Source: Acholeplasmataceae bacterium (GTDB lineage Bacteria; Bacillota_I; Bacilli_A; Acholeplasmatales; Acholeplasmataceae). Taken from it: a DNA stretch of 40,661 nucleotides. The DNA lies in assembly GCA_011620375.1 (NCBI GenBank), contig WOZH01000023.1, positions 1-40,661 of the forward strand. Reading direction: 5' to 3'. Below, piece after piece: positions 8,086-15,453 of the stretch. The notes beneath the pieces are model-generated. The model did no database searches and was not told the origin of the DNA. It worked only from the letters and a program-made list of their open reading frames with translations. The translations under genes and the position numbers were made by a program. Position 1 is the first letter of the stretch. Each line of letters starts with the position of its first letter.

Positions 8086-9972
8086 TTAATCGTCTATATA
8101 CTGATCCTGCTTGACACCATTACCATTTCTATTATAAGTCGGAATCGTAGCGGCAAGGCATACTTTCACTTCTTCGTTTGTTAATTTTTCCAATTCTTGG
8201 AAAATCTTATCCAAATTCAACTCATCAATTCTAACATCACGCTGTTTTTCAATGAATATTTTTTCATGTGGCGTTTGACACTGATTTTCATGTTCGCCAT
8301 CAACGAGCAACTCTTCATAAAGTTTTTCACCAGGACGAAGACCTATAAACTCAATTTTAATATCTTCATTAGGCTTTAAACCTGCTAAACGAATCATCTT
8401 TTCGGCCAAATCAGTAATCTTAACTGGCTCTCCCATATCTAAAATGAATACTTCCCCACCATTAGCAAAGACACCGCATTGTAAAATCAATCCAACCGCT
8501 TCAGGAATCGTCATAAAATATCTTCTGATTTCAGGGTGAGTGACTGTAATTGGACCACCATCTGCAATCTGTGTTTTGAATAACGGAATCACTGAACCGT
8601 TGCTGCCAAGTACATTACCGAAGCGAACCGCACTGAATTTAGTTGATGTACTGTGATTTTGTTGTTCCTGCACGATTAATTCTGCATAGCGCTTGGTCGC
8701 TCCCATCACATTGGTGGATCGAACCGCTTTATCACTGCTGACCATGACGAATTTCTTCACATTGAATTCATTAGCTATCGAAGAAACATTGTATGTCCCT
8801 ATGACATTTGTTCTCACTGCTTCGACAGCACTATCTTCCATGAGTGGTACATGTTTGTAGGCTGCTGCATGAAATACAACAGTTGGTTTGAAAGTTTCAA
8901 ACAAACGGTGAACTCTTTCTTTGTTATAGACACTGCCAATCCATACATGCAAATCTAATGATTTGTTTTCCTTTTTGAATTTTCGTAATAGTTCTTGTTG
9001 TATTGCGTAAGCATTATTTTCATAAATATCAAAGATAATCAATTGTTTTGGATGGCAATCGGCGATCTGCCTGCACAATTCACTACCGATAGATCCACCG
9101 CCACCAGTGACTAATACAATTTCATTTTCAATATATTTTTCTATATTCTCATTATCCAGAACGATTTCTTCACGATTTAATAAGTCTTCAATGCGAATGT
9201 CTGAAATAATCGGTCTCCACTCGCCAAGGTCTTCCACTATACCCGATAAGCGTTTAAATCGGATGTTTCTGCGCGTGACAGTTTCACTGATTTCCTGTAA
9301 CCTTTTACGTGGAAAATCCTTCACAGCAATAATAACTTCTTCAATACGATATAAATCGAGATAATAATCCAATTCAGATAAACGACCTGCAATTTTTATG
9401 CCCATGAGTCGTTTGCCATGTTTTTCCTCGTCATCATCAAGAAAACACATCGGCATGTTGTTTAGGTCTTTATTGCGGTAAATTTCTTTAACGACTTGTT
9501 CACCAGCTGAACCTGCACCGATGATTAAGGTTCTCCTGCCAAGTGCTTTATTCCAATCCCAATTTATTTTAAAATAATTGATAACACGTTTCAAAATGCG
9601 TGGAAAAACCACAAAACCGATTTCTAAAAAGACGATGAAGAAGTACGCTGTTTTGTACATAAAAGTCATTTTTGTTACTAATAAAAAAACCACGATGAGT
9701 ACATTAACAGCAATCGTAGCAAAAGCAATTCTAATAAAATCTTCAAATCCAAAATATTCAGTGAGCATACCATAGACACCAGCGAGCAAATACGCGATAA
9801 AATGAGCGAGAACGATAAAAGGTAACGCGATTAATATTTCATTGATGTTCACATCAAATTCCCAAATATAAAATGCAAAAACAGTAACTAAATAAGTTAA
9901 GCAAATTGCCAAGATGTCTATTAAAACAAACGGTAAAGCGCCCTTGATTTTTTTGAATGTCAAATTTTTCAT
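8086..9972 (-). CDS. Membrane NDP-sugar 4,6-dehydratase, CapD/PglF/FlaA1 family
   Basis: A 628-aa protein of the CapD-type polysaccharide biosynthesis family. Four hydrophobic segments lie within about the first 130 residues. A CoA-binding-like Rossmann region follows (LIIGAGSAGEQVVKEI), then an extended SDR domain with VLVTGGGGSIGSELCRQI. The active region has SSDKAVRSTNVMGATKR, in which the usual SDR YxxxK tyrosine is replaced by the S-x-D-K/M arrangement characteristic of UDP-GlcNAc C4,C6-dehydratases. The probable product is a 4-keto-6-deoxy HexNAc nucleotide for surface glycans. Being first in an operon with glmS, glmM and glmU supports UDP-GlcNAc as substrate (inference). The ribosome binding site is GGGGAG, 6 nt from the ATG. 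Confidence 0.9.
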   Translation of the reverse strand: MKNLTFKKIKGALPFVLIDILAICLTYLVTVFAFYIWEFDVNINEILIALPFIVLAHFIAYLLAGVYGMLTEYFGFEDFIRIAFATIAVNVLIVVFLLVTKMTFMYKTAYFFIVFLEIGFVVFPRILKRVINYFKINWDWNKALGRRTLIIGAGSAGEQVVKEIYRNKDLNNMPMCFLDDDEEKHGKRLMGIKIAGRLSELDYYLDLYRIEEVIIAVKDFPRKRLQEISETVTRRNIRFKRLSGIVEDLGEWRPIISDIRIEDLLNREEIVLDNENIEKYIENEIVLVTGGGGSIGSELCRQIADCHPKQLIIFDIYENNAYAIQQELLRKFKKENKSLDLHVWIGSVYNKERVHRLFETFKPTVVFHAAAYKHVPLMEDSAVEAVRTNVIGTYNVSSIANEFNVKKFVMVSSDKAVRSTNVMGATKRYAELIVQEQQNHSTSTKFSAVRFGNVLGSNGSVIPLFKTQIADGGPITVTHPEIRRYFMTIPEAVGLILQCGVFANGGEVFILDMGEPVKITDLAEKMIRLAGLKPNEDIKIEFIGLRPGEKLYEELLVDGEHENQCQTPHEKIFIEKQRDVRIDELNLDKIFQELEKLTNEEVKVCLAATIPTYNRNGNGVKQDQYIDD

Positions 9973-10005
9973 TTAGGTCTCCCCACACATATTCATCATA
10001 GATAA

Positions 10006-10023
10006 ACGCTGTTCCAACAGCGT
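10006..10023 (-). promoter_or_regulatory. Leader hairpin of the polysaccharide operon
   Basis: ACGCTGTT and AACAGCGT form an 8-bp inverted repeat with a 2-nt centre (in practice 7 bp and a 4-nt loop). It lies in the 5' leader between the promoter and the first gene's ribosome binding site. The following TTTATC is too short for a convincing terminator, so the hairpin may stabilise or attenuate the leader; its function is unknown. Confidence 0.45.
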
Positions 10024-10062
10024 ATTCCAATCAAATCACAAATGCGATAATCTCTCCTTACT

Positions 10063-10096
10063 TAAGTATTATAATACTTATTGAAAGATTTTGAAA
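10063..10096 (-). promoter_or_regulatory. Promoter of the polysaccharide operon with palindromic operator
   Basis: On the minus strand a -10 TATAAT (10068-10073) is preceded, 17 nt away, by a weak -35 TTTCAA. The -10 is wholly inside a perfect 18-bp palindrome, TAAGTATTATAATACTTA, at 10063-10080. A dimeric repressor bound there would block RNA polymerase. Confidence 0.65.
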
Positions 10097-10156
10097 GTTT
10101 ATCATTAAGAAAAAGGACAATCATACAAAAACATTCACGTTTTATATAAAATCACG

Positions 10157-10576
10157 CTATGCCTCATCAACTTCTGCGAATTCTAAAACCTCTAAAGCAT
10201 TGGTAATAGCAAGCAACAGTATTTTTTCACTTTGCTCATAATCCTCAGAAAATGCTATATCGAGCGTTTGTGACTGCAAGATGAATGATATGATATCTTC
10301 TGCCTGCTGATCGAAAAAGAGACTGCTTTCAGTAATAAGGATCATTGTTATGACTTGACTTGTAACTGTAACTTCAACGCTTACTGAAAGCGGAAATACT
10401 TCATATGACCCCACATATGTGCCATCTGGAACTTGTGTCAAGTCAGGCATGATGATATCAATCTCGTCCAATGCATCGAGTTTAACACTCAAATTAACAA
10501 AGACGATAAAAAGCATGAAAATGATTAACATCGATAAAGTTGCAATAATGGCTATATTGGGACTTTTTTTCATCAT
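10157..10576 (-). CDS. Membrane-anchored FMN_bind-like protein lacking the flavinylation motif
   Basis: The 139-aa product has an N-terminal membrane anchor (residues 7-30), then a domain that follows the FMN_bind pattern: VPDGTYVGSYEV (49-60), an alternating beta stretch SVSVEVTVTSQVITMILI (64-81), and AEDIISFILQSQTLDI (92-107). In functional members a D-x-x-S/T-G-A-T-x-S/T motif follows, where FMN is attached to Thr. Here that place reads FSEDYEQSEKILL, so covalent FMN is not expected. It could be a decayed or repurposed flavin-carrier domain. The start has AAGGA about 7 nt upstream and a clear promoter; a second Met follows directly. The family call is from pattern only. Confidence 0.6.
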   Translation of the reverse strand: MMKKSPNIAIIATLSMLIIFMLFIVFVNLSVKLDALDEIDIIMPDLTQVPDGTYVGSYEVFPLSVSVEVTVTSQVITMILITESSLFFDQQAEDIISFILQSQTLDIAFSEDYEQSEKILLLAITNALEVLEFAEVDEA

Positions 10577-10602
10577 CGTTATCCTTAAGTGACCTAACTA
10601 TT

Positions 10603-10631
10603 ATTCTAGCACATACAAAAAGATTTGTAAA
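10603..10631 (-). promoter_or_regulatory. Promoter of the FMN_bind-like gene
   Basis: On the minus strand TTTACA (10626-10631) and TAGAAT (10603-10608) are separated by 17 bp, about 27 nt before the start codon. It is back to back with the promoter of the divergent O-antigen-ligase-like gene, with the two -35 boxes 10 bp apart. Confidence 0.75.
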
Positions 10632-10641
10632 ACGATTTTTT

Positions 10642-10671
10642 TTGACAAAACTCATAGATTCATCGTATAAT
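10642..10671 (+). promoter_or_regulatory. Promoter of the O-antigen-ligase-like gene
   Basis: Consensus TTGACA (10642-10647) and TATAAT (10666-10671) with 18-bp spacing, ending 33 nt before the ATG at 10705. One of the strongest vegetative promoters in the window. Confidence 0.85.
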
Positions 10672-10704
10672 ATGAGTTAGTTTTCAATGACTCAAGGAGT
10701 TCAC

Positions 10705-12129
10705 ATGAAAAAAATCGAATCATTTCTAAATAGTACTTTATACATCATCATCGTCTATGCATTCGCACTTGTAACATGGAGTCTTAATGGCGCTGATGAT
10801 ACCGTGACTACATTTAGCATTTTCAATATGATTGGTATCTTTACAATTGTGTTATTTTCGACGATTATACTCTCATTATACGACAATACACGTTATGCGA
10901 TACCATTATTAACCTCGTTATTATTTGTTGTTAACAATTCTGTCATTACATTCGATACGCTGAACACATTCGGTTTTCCATATGTGATTTTGATTTTAAT
11001 CATTATTGGACCTCTTGTGCATATCATTCGCTTTAGACCCAAATTTCGCTCTAGAAGTCTAACGTTAGGATTGTTATTAATCGCAATTGCCTATTTGATT
11101 CCGCTAATCTATACGGATAGAAGCTTAAAAGCAATCGCCATATCCGGTGTTGGTATGATTTATTTTCTATTCTATTTCTTCTTGTCAAATACCACGAAAG
11201 GTGATATCGACTATTTTTTCAAAATGATGTTGATTATGAATTTATTGATGGTCGGTGAATTTGGCATCAAGATAATGAGAAGCATTGCACTCTATACAGA
11301 TATGTCGCTTATTGATGCCATGGTGGCAAGTATGAATCATGGTTGGGGTGGCAATCTCGGTTGGGCAAATGTCAACGACTTATGTTATTATCTAACATTA
11401 ACGTTGCCTGGTTATGTTTATTTTATCTTTAAAAAACCAAAAAATATCTTATTTTGGATATTATTATTACTACCCGCAAGTGTGATTATATTGACACAAT
11501 CACGTGGTGGATTCATCGGATTGGCAATTGCAACATTTGGCCTTGGACTCATCATATTGATTCATGGCAAGCATCATCACTATTTCTATGCGATATTTAT
11601 TGTCGTTCTTACATTGTTTGTCGCTTATTTAAGCAAAGATGTTTTAATTGAAATATACCATGGCTTTTTGCGAACGCTTGAAGGCTCGAGCATCGATAGT
11701 TTTTCTAGCAGTCGCATTTGGATCTACACTAGAGGTTTGCAACTATTTGAATCGTCTCCTCTTTTTGGACAAGGCTGGATTTCAATAGACATTCTTGTTG
11801 CCGAACACGGTGGTAGATTGTTCATGTATCATTCGACCATTATCCATGTGCTCGCAACGATGGGTATATTTGGACTGATTGCATTGCTTGTCCATTATTA
11901 TCAAATATTTAGATTCATATTTGATGATTGGTCACTTGAGAAGCGCCTGATATTTACCGCATTTATTGCCGTTCAAATTCATGGTTTGATTGACAATATT
12001 CAATTTTCAGTCCCTTATTCATTCTTGGTTGCCATGATGTTCCCACTGCTTGAAAATACGGTGATTAGGACTAACTTTGTCAAAGTGGGGAGAAATTATT
12101 ACTATCCAATTGAAACCGCACAAATTTAA
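10705..12129 (+). CDS. O-antigen ligase / polysaccharide polymerase family membrane protein
   Basis: A polytopic membrane protein of 474 aa with about ten to twelve hydrophobic segments. It carries the Wzy_C-type landmark LTQSRGGFIGLAIA, the SRGG motif of O-antigen ligases, then a large extracytoplasmic loop with SSRIWIYTRGLQLF and a late YHSTIIHVLATMGIFGL segment, in which His takes the usual Asn/His place of the family. Proteins of this type polymerise or transfer lipid-linked oligosaccharides at the outer face of the membrane. The start is the ATG at 10705 with AAGGAG 8 nt upstream; the earlier in-frame ATG at 10687 lies before that site. It diverges from the polysaccharide operon side and probably acts on its product. 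Confidence 0.85.
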   Translation: MKKIESFLNSTLYIIIVYAFALVTWSLNGADDTVTTFSIFNMIGIFTIVLFSTIILSLYDNTRYAIPLLTSLLFVVNNSVITFDTLNTFGFPYVILILIIIGPLVHIIRFRPKFRSRSLTLGLLLIAIAYLIPLIYTDRSLKAIAISGVGMIYFLFYFFLSNTTKGDIDYFFKMMLIMNLLMVGEFGIKIMRSIALYTDMSLIDAMVASMNHGWGGNLGWANVNDLCYYLTLTLPGYVYFIFKKPKNILFWILLLLPASVIILTQSRGGFIGLAIATFGLGLIILIHGKHHHYFYAIFIVVLTLFVAYLSKDVLIEIYHGFLRTLEGSSIDSFSSSRIWIYTRGLQLFESSPLFGQGWISIDILVAEHGGRLFMYHSTIIHVLATMGIFGLIALLVHYYQIFRFIFDDWSLEKRLIFTAFIAVQIHGLIDNIQFSVPYSFLVAMMFPLLENTVIRTNFVKVGRNYYYPIETAQI

Positions 12130-12155
12130 AAGCGTTGATCAAACGCTTTTTTATT
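12128..12155 (+). terminator. Terminator of the O-antigen-ligase-like gene
   Basis: AAAAGCGTT and AACGCTTTT pair around the loop GATCA, followed by TTATT. The TAA stop overlaps the base of the stem. Confidence 0.85.
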
Positions 12156-12195
12156 CGATAAAATGCTATTTGGGGCTTAAATATAGTATTTTCAT

Positions 12196-12224
12196 TTGAC
12201 AAAGTTCCTTATTTTAGATATCGT
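12196..12224 (+). promoter_or_regulatory. Promoter of the GlcNAc-kinase-like gene
   Basis: TTGACA at 12196-12201 with 17 bp to TATCGT at 12219-12224. The -35 is perfect and the -10 weak (4 of 6). It lies between a terminator and the gene, so the gene is transcribed on its own. Confidence 0.6.
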
Positions 12225-12262
12225 AAAGGTAGAAGCCTCATAATAGAAAGGACTGGCGATAT

Positions 12263-13177
12263 ATGGCATTCTTTCTTGGTGTTGACGGTGGCACATCAAA
12301 AACAGAAATCACGATAATTAATACCCATAAGGATATTATTTTTGAGTGCATAACTGGACCAACTGCTTTGAGTAGTGTCGATCTTCTAGCTATAAAAACA
12401 ACCATCAGAATTGCTTTAAAACCATTCTTAGATGCGAATCAAAACATTCGTTTTGATGCTGCTTTCATCGGTTTAGATGGTTTAAATTTTTTGCCTGAAG
12501 CTATTGAAATAGAACGTATGATGCACACGCTGTCCTTTATAACTGATGAAACCAAATTATACATCAGGCATCGTATGGAGAATGCACTATATACTGGTCT
12601 ATGTTTTGAAGAGGGTATCGTATTGATTGCCAGTAAACAGATGACAGCATTTGGTAAAGACTTATTCCGTACGCATCGCTGTGGTGGTTGGGGTTACAAA
12701 GAGGGTGAGCTTGGTTCTTCATATGCACTAGGCCTGGATGCTATTCGTTACGCCATAAGATGTTACGATGGTCGTTATGAGGTTGATGAATTTGCTACAG
12801 CCATCGGTAAAGCTATTGGCCTTTACGAAGCCACAGATATTATTCAAGTGATGACTGATTTTTATAGCAAACACAATAAAATTGCAAGTTTAGCACCTAT
12901 TGTAACACTATATGCCAATCATCTTAATCCCTATGCCATGCGCATGATTGACCTTGCAACCGATGAATTGGCTTTAGCTGTCAAGGGTGTTTATCATCAT
13001 TTGAAGCTCAAAAACAAGACGCTTGTTATCAGTGGTGGACTTGGCAATTCAAGTGGCTATTTTCGCGATCAACTCGAATATAAAATTTTAGCCATTGATC
13101 CTGATTTTAGAATCATCAAACCTTTGCTTAAGCCAAGCATGGCCGCTGCACTCATGGCAAGACGTTTAGCAAAATGA
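12263..13177 (+). CDS. BadF/BadG/BcrA/BcrD-family ATPase, probable N-acetylglucosamine kinase
   Basis: A 304-aa ASKHA-fold protein. The phosphate-1 motif FLGVDGGTSKTE is at residues 4-15, and the segment CGGWGYKEGELGSSYALGLDAIR resembles the GGWG...GDEGSGY loop of eukaryotic and bacterial GlcNAc kinases. A C-terminal adenosine-type motif is seen in VISGGLGNS. The family includes N-acetylglucosamine and N-acetylmuramate kinases; the amino-sugar operon across the divergent promoter supports GlcNAc recycling, but substrate is inferred. The likely ribosome binding site is AAAGGA about 10 nt upstream. It ends in TGA, direct evidence that TGA is a stop here. Confidence 0.8.
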   Translation: MAFFLGVDGGTSKTEITIINTHKDIIFECITGPTALSSVDLLAIKTTIRIALKPFLDANQNIRFDAAFIGLDGLNFLPEAIEIERMMHTLSFITDETKLYIRHRMENALYTGLCFEEGIVLIASKQMTAFGKDLFRTHRCGGWGYKEGELGSSYALGLDAIRYAIRCYDGRYEVDEFATAIGKAIGLYEATDIIQVMTDFYSKHNKIASLAPIVTLYANHLNPYAMRMIDLATDELALAVKGVYHHLKLKNKTLVISGGLGNSSGYFRDQLEYKILAIDPDFRIIKPLLKPSMAAALMARRLAK

Positions 13178-13183
13178 CTAAAG

Positions 13184-13236
13184 AAAAAAGGATAACAAAA
13201 GACTTGGGGGGGAGTAGTCTAATGTGTCCTTTTTTT
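13184..13236. terminator. Bidirectional terminator with extended G/C-rich loop
   Basis: AAAAAAGGA (13184-13192) pairs with TCCTTTTTT (13227-13235). Inside it, AGACT and AGTCT pair around a loop with seven consecutive G on the plus strand (C on the minus strand). T-runs follow on both strands, so it can end the kinase-like gene from the left and yolD or the candidate sRNA from the right. Confidence 0.8.
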
Positions 13237-13278
13237 ATGTGTTATGGTTGCCCATAATCTTGGATGCAAAAGGCATCC
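13184..13278 (-). ncRNA. Candidate small RNA with C-rich terminator loop
   Basis: Downstream of yolD on the minus strand there is a promoter of its own (13285-13313), then about 95 nt with three successive stem-loops and no ORF: GGATGC/GCATCC (13262-13278), TTATGG-GCAA-CCATAA with a GNRA tetraloop (13242-13257), and the long terminator hairpin (13184-13236), whose loop reads CTCCCCCCCA. C-rich unpaired loops are a hallmark of Gram-positive trans-acting sRNAs that pair with Shine-Dalgarno sequences. I recognise no known RNA family. Expression is not shown. Confidence 0.5.
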
Positions 13279-13284
13279 TTTCGT

Positions 13285-13313
13285 ATTGTAACATATACAC
13301 TTAGATGATGCAA
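13285..13313 (-). promoter_or_regulatory. Promoter of the candidate sRNA
   Basis: On the minus strand TTGCAT (13308-13313) and TACAAT (13285-13290) are spaced by 17 bp, with an extended -10 TG one base before TACAAT. The next coding gene on this strand lies on the far side of a terminator, which makes a stand-alone RNA the simplest product. Confidence 0.65.
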
Positions 13314-13332
13314 CCACAAAATAATTAATTTA

Positions 13333-13683
13333 TCATAAGTCTATGGATGCGTCAATGATTTGTTGTGTCTCAATACAAAATCCTTCTCTAAAAACAAGCG
13401 TGTTTTTAATGACATCATAAGTTTTGATAACACCAAAAATCAGTTTGAAATAGCCCTTTTCATAGTAAGTGATGTGAATCGTTTTTTGATGTTTCATGGC
13501 ATCGCGAACGATACAGTTCAATGTTTCATATTGATCATCGGATAAGATTGGTTTATCAGTTTTGTTTCGTTCATAACGCATTTCACTCAGAACATTTTGA
13601 TAGCTGATTAAAGCATCAAATGGTGCCCATTTAATAATACCGCGATCCCGATATTCAAGCATGATGTCCACCGATACTTTCAT
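13333..13683 (-). CDS. yolD: YolD-like protein, partner of the Y-family polymerase
   Basis: A 116-aa protein with the YolD pattern: DRGIIKWAPFDAL near the N-terminus, LSDDQYETLNCIV in the middle, then ITYYEKGYFKLIFGVIKTYD and a final IIDASID. YolD-like proteins are found next to UvrX/YqjW-type Y-family polymerases in Bacillota and are thought to be UmuD-like accessory factors. I choose the ATG at 13683, with AAAAGG about 5 nt upstream; the longer frame from 13752 adds 23 residues unlike the family. The gene overlaps the last 29 nt of the polymerase gene, indicating tight coupling. Confidence 0.88.
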   Translation of the reverse strand: MKVSVDIMLEYRDRGIIKWAPFDALISYQNVLSEMRYERNKTDKPILSDDQYETLNCIVRDAMKHQKTIHITYYEKGYFKLIFGVIKTYDVIKNTLVFREGFCIETQQIIDASIDL

Positions 13684-14920
13684 TGCGCCTTTTTTCTGTG
13701 GAATGTGGCAATTCACTGGAGGCACGATTAATGCTGTTAACCCCATGATCATGCTTGATGTGATCGATGACGTTCAAAATCTTCGCTTCTTTAGCTAACG
13801 ACTCCACATCTTCAAAAAGCGAATACTGATAATGTGTTTGCGTCCTTAATTGGGACAAAGAAATACCGACGCGTCTAATGGGTAATCCTTCATCATACAT
13901 GTCAAAAAGCCTTAGGCAAACTTCGTAAATGGCATGCACACTGGATGTTGGTTCCTCAAGTGTCAATTGTCTTGAAAAACCACCACCAAATTCTTTCGCA
14001 TAACCTATATGTAAAGCGATGCATTTTGTCTGCTTTTTAGCCAGTCTTAAACGTCTTGTCACTTCATCTGTCATTTCTTCAATAATAAGCATGATTTCCT
14101 CACTGCTATAGTCCCTAAACAGCACTTGTCCCAAACCAAAACTTTTTCTATTTTTTTTGATATTATCTTTATCTTGAATCAAACTCATATCAATACCATG
14201 CGTATGATAATAAAGTTCTTCACCTAAAACACCAAATTGCTCTTTTAAAAAAGCGGGGCTACTATTGGCGATATCACCGACAGTATGCATGCCCAAAACG
14301 TTGAGATGATGTGACATGCGATGACCGATTCCCCACATTTTTGAAAGCGGAGTGACCGGCCATAGTTTGGTCGGCAAATCATCATACAGCCATTTTGCGA
14401 TAAATTCAGGTGAGTGTTTCGCTTCGATGTCCATAGCAAGTTTCGCCATCAGCATATTTGGTCCTACACCACAAGTCGCATATAGCCCTAATTTCGTTTT
14501 CAATGCTTCCAAAATGCGTTTCCCCAGTGCAATATCTGAACATCGATAATAGTCAAGATAGGATGTGACATCTAAAAACGCCTCATCCACGGAATAGATA
14601 TACAAATCGTCTTCGGAGATGAAATCTAGATAGTTGCTAATAATCTTTGCTGAGTACTCAAGATAAGTTTTCATTTTAGGCTTCGCATAAATGATATTGA
14701 CATCAGTTGGCAACTCGTAGATGCGACATCTAGAAGATACGCCCATATCCTTTAGGTAGGGTGTCACAGATAGCACAATTGAACCATTTCCCCTTTCCTT
14801 ATCAGCAACCACCAATGGTGTATTAAAGGGATTATATCCAGCAAGCACACATTCAACAGACGCATAGAAACTTTTTAAATCAATGCATAAAATATGCTTG
14901 TTCAGTCGATATTTTTCCAT
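13655..14920 (-). CDS. uvrX: Y-family (UmuC/DinB-superfamily) DNA polymerase, UvrX/YqjW type
   Basis: A 421-aa translesion polymerase. Metal ligands are visible in CIDLKSFYASVE (D14, steric-gate Y19) and YSVDEAFLDV (D112, E113). A helix-hairpin-helix region with MWGIGHRMSHHL follows, then the little-finger domain and a QYSLF motif that fits a beta-clamp binding site. The C-terminus ends in RASSELPHSTEKRRNESIGGHHA-like sequence, whose IGGH ending is typical of UvrX/YqjW rather than DinB. AAGGAGGG stands 6 nt before the ATG. No LexA/DinR box is apparent at the promoter. Clustered with YolD and, upstream, SRAP. Confidence 0.93.
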   Translation of the reverse strand: MEKYRLNKHILCIDLKSFYASVECVLAGYNPFNTPLVVADKERGNGSIVLSVTPYLKDMGVSSRCRIYELPTDVNIIYAKPKMKTYLEYSAKIISNYLDFISEDDLYIYSVDEAFLDVTSYLDYYRCSDIALGKRILEALKTKLGLYATCGVGPNMLMAKLAMDIEAKHSPEFIAKWLYDDLPTKLWPVTPLSKMWGIGHRMSHHLNVLGMHTVGDIANSSPAFLKEQFGVLGEELYYHTHGIDMSLIQDKDNIKKNRKSFGLGQVLFRDYSSEEIMLIIEEMTDEVTRRLRLAKKQTKCIALHIGYAKEFGGGFSRQLTLEEPTSSVHAIYEVCLRLFDMYDEGLPIRRVGISLSQLRTQTHYQYSLFEDVESLAKEAKILNVIDHIKHDHGVNSINRASSELPHSTEKRRNESIGGHHA

Positions 14921-14943
14921 CGTAATCCCTCCTTAGTGTATCC

Positions 14944-14972
14944 ATTATAATCAAGAGTTTGAATGAAAGCAA
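14944..14972 (-). promoter_or_regulatory. Promoter of uvrX-yolD
   Basis: On the minus strand TTGCTT (14967-14972) and TATAAT (14944-14949) are separated by 17 bp, 24 nt before the uvrX start. I find no CGAAC-N4-GTTCG-type SOS operator over it. Confidence 0.7.
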
Positions 14973-14999
14973 CATGAAAATGCTAACATCAAAAAAATA

Positions 15000-15033
15000 A
15001 TAAAGAAGCCGGTATGAAAGATCATATCGACTT
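15000..15033 (-). terminator. Terminator of the SRAP-SRPBCC unit
   Basis: Minus strand: AAGTCG pairs with CGGCTT and TATG with CATA around a 6-nt loop, followed by a T-rich tract. The last codons and the TGA of the SRPBCC gene lie in the stem. Confidence 0.75.
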
Positions 15034-15453
15034 GTTTTTTATAGATGAAATGAATTGTAGCATGCCCTGTTTTGTCTTTGCTTCAAAAACAGCTTTTTCC
15101 GGTATGTTGGGATGATCAAATTGAAAATTGACAAGCATCTTCCAAAACAGTTTATTATCTTTTTTAGTAAAGTGATTGATACAGCGATTGACAACACCCG
15201 GCACTTGATAGGTCGCATCAAAAAGTGTCCCTTCACATAGATTGACAGCAACTTGCATTCGCATCTCATGATCGTCTACTTGATAAATCAGATACCCCTT
15301 TGATCCCTTTTGAAAAAGCAACCCCGCTGCGGTTTCAATGCGAATAAGATTAGGTTGCCAATCCTTCATGAGACTGGCGTCGACATACTTCAAAAACGCT
15401 TCTTTTACAGGCACATCCGCAGTCACTGTTACCACATAATCGTATGTAATCAT
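15022..15453 (-). CDS. SRPBCC-fold (START/polyketide-cyclase-like) protein
   Basis: A 143-aa cytoplasmic protein without membrane segments. The pattern of an N-terminal beta strand YDYVVTVTADVPVKEAFLKYVD, then DWQPNLIRIETAAG, a run of short beta strands, and a long C-terminal helix (KAVFEAKTKQGMLQFISSIK) fits the SRPBCC hydrophobic-ligand fold, here of the small AHSA1/polyketide-cyclase-like group. The ligand is unknown. Its ATG overlaps the SRAP TGA by 4 nt (ATGA), so it is co-translated with a DNA-repair protein. A link to repair is by neighbourhood only. Confidence 0.75.
   Translation of the reverse strand: MITYDYVVTVTADVPVKEAFLKYVDASLMKDWQPNLIRIETAAGLLFQKGSKGYLIYQVDDHEMRMQVAVNLCEGTLFDATYQVPGVVNRCINHFTKKDNKLFWKMLVNFQFDHPNIPEKAVFEAKTKQGMLQFISSIKNKSI

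Noticed and set aside
8041-8100. glmS ribozyme before glmS
   Set aside because: Only 13 nt separate glmS from the upstream gene, far too short for the ribozyme.
12263-13177. UGA read as Trp (mycoplasma code)
   Set aside because: This gene, yolD and others end cleanly at TGA and their proteins have normal family lengths; Trp is encoded by TGG throughout.
14921-14999. LexA/DinR operator for uvrX
   Set aside because: No GAAC-N4-GTTC type dyad is present over or near the promoter.
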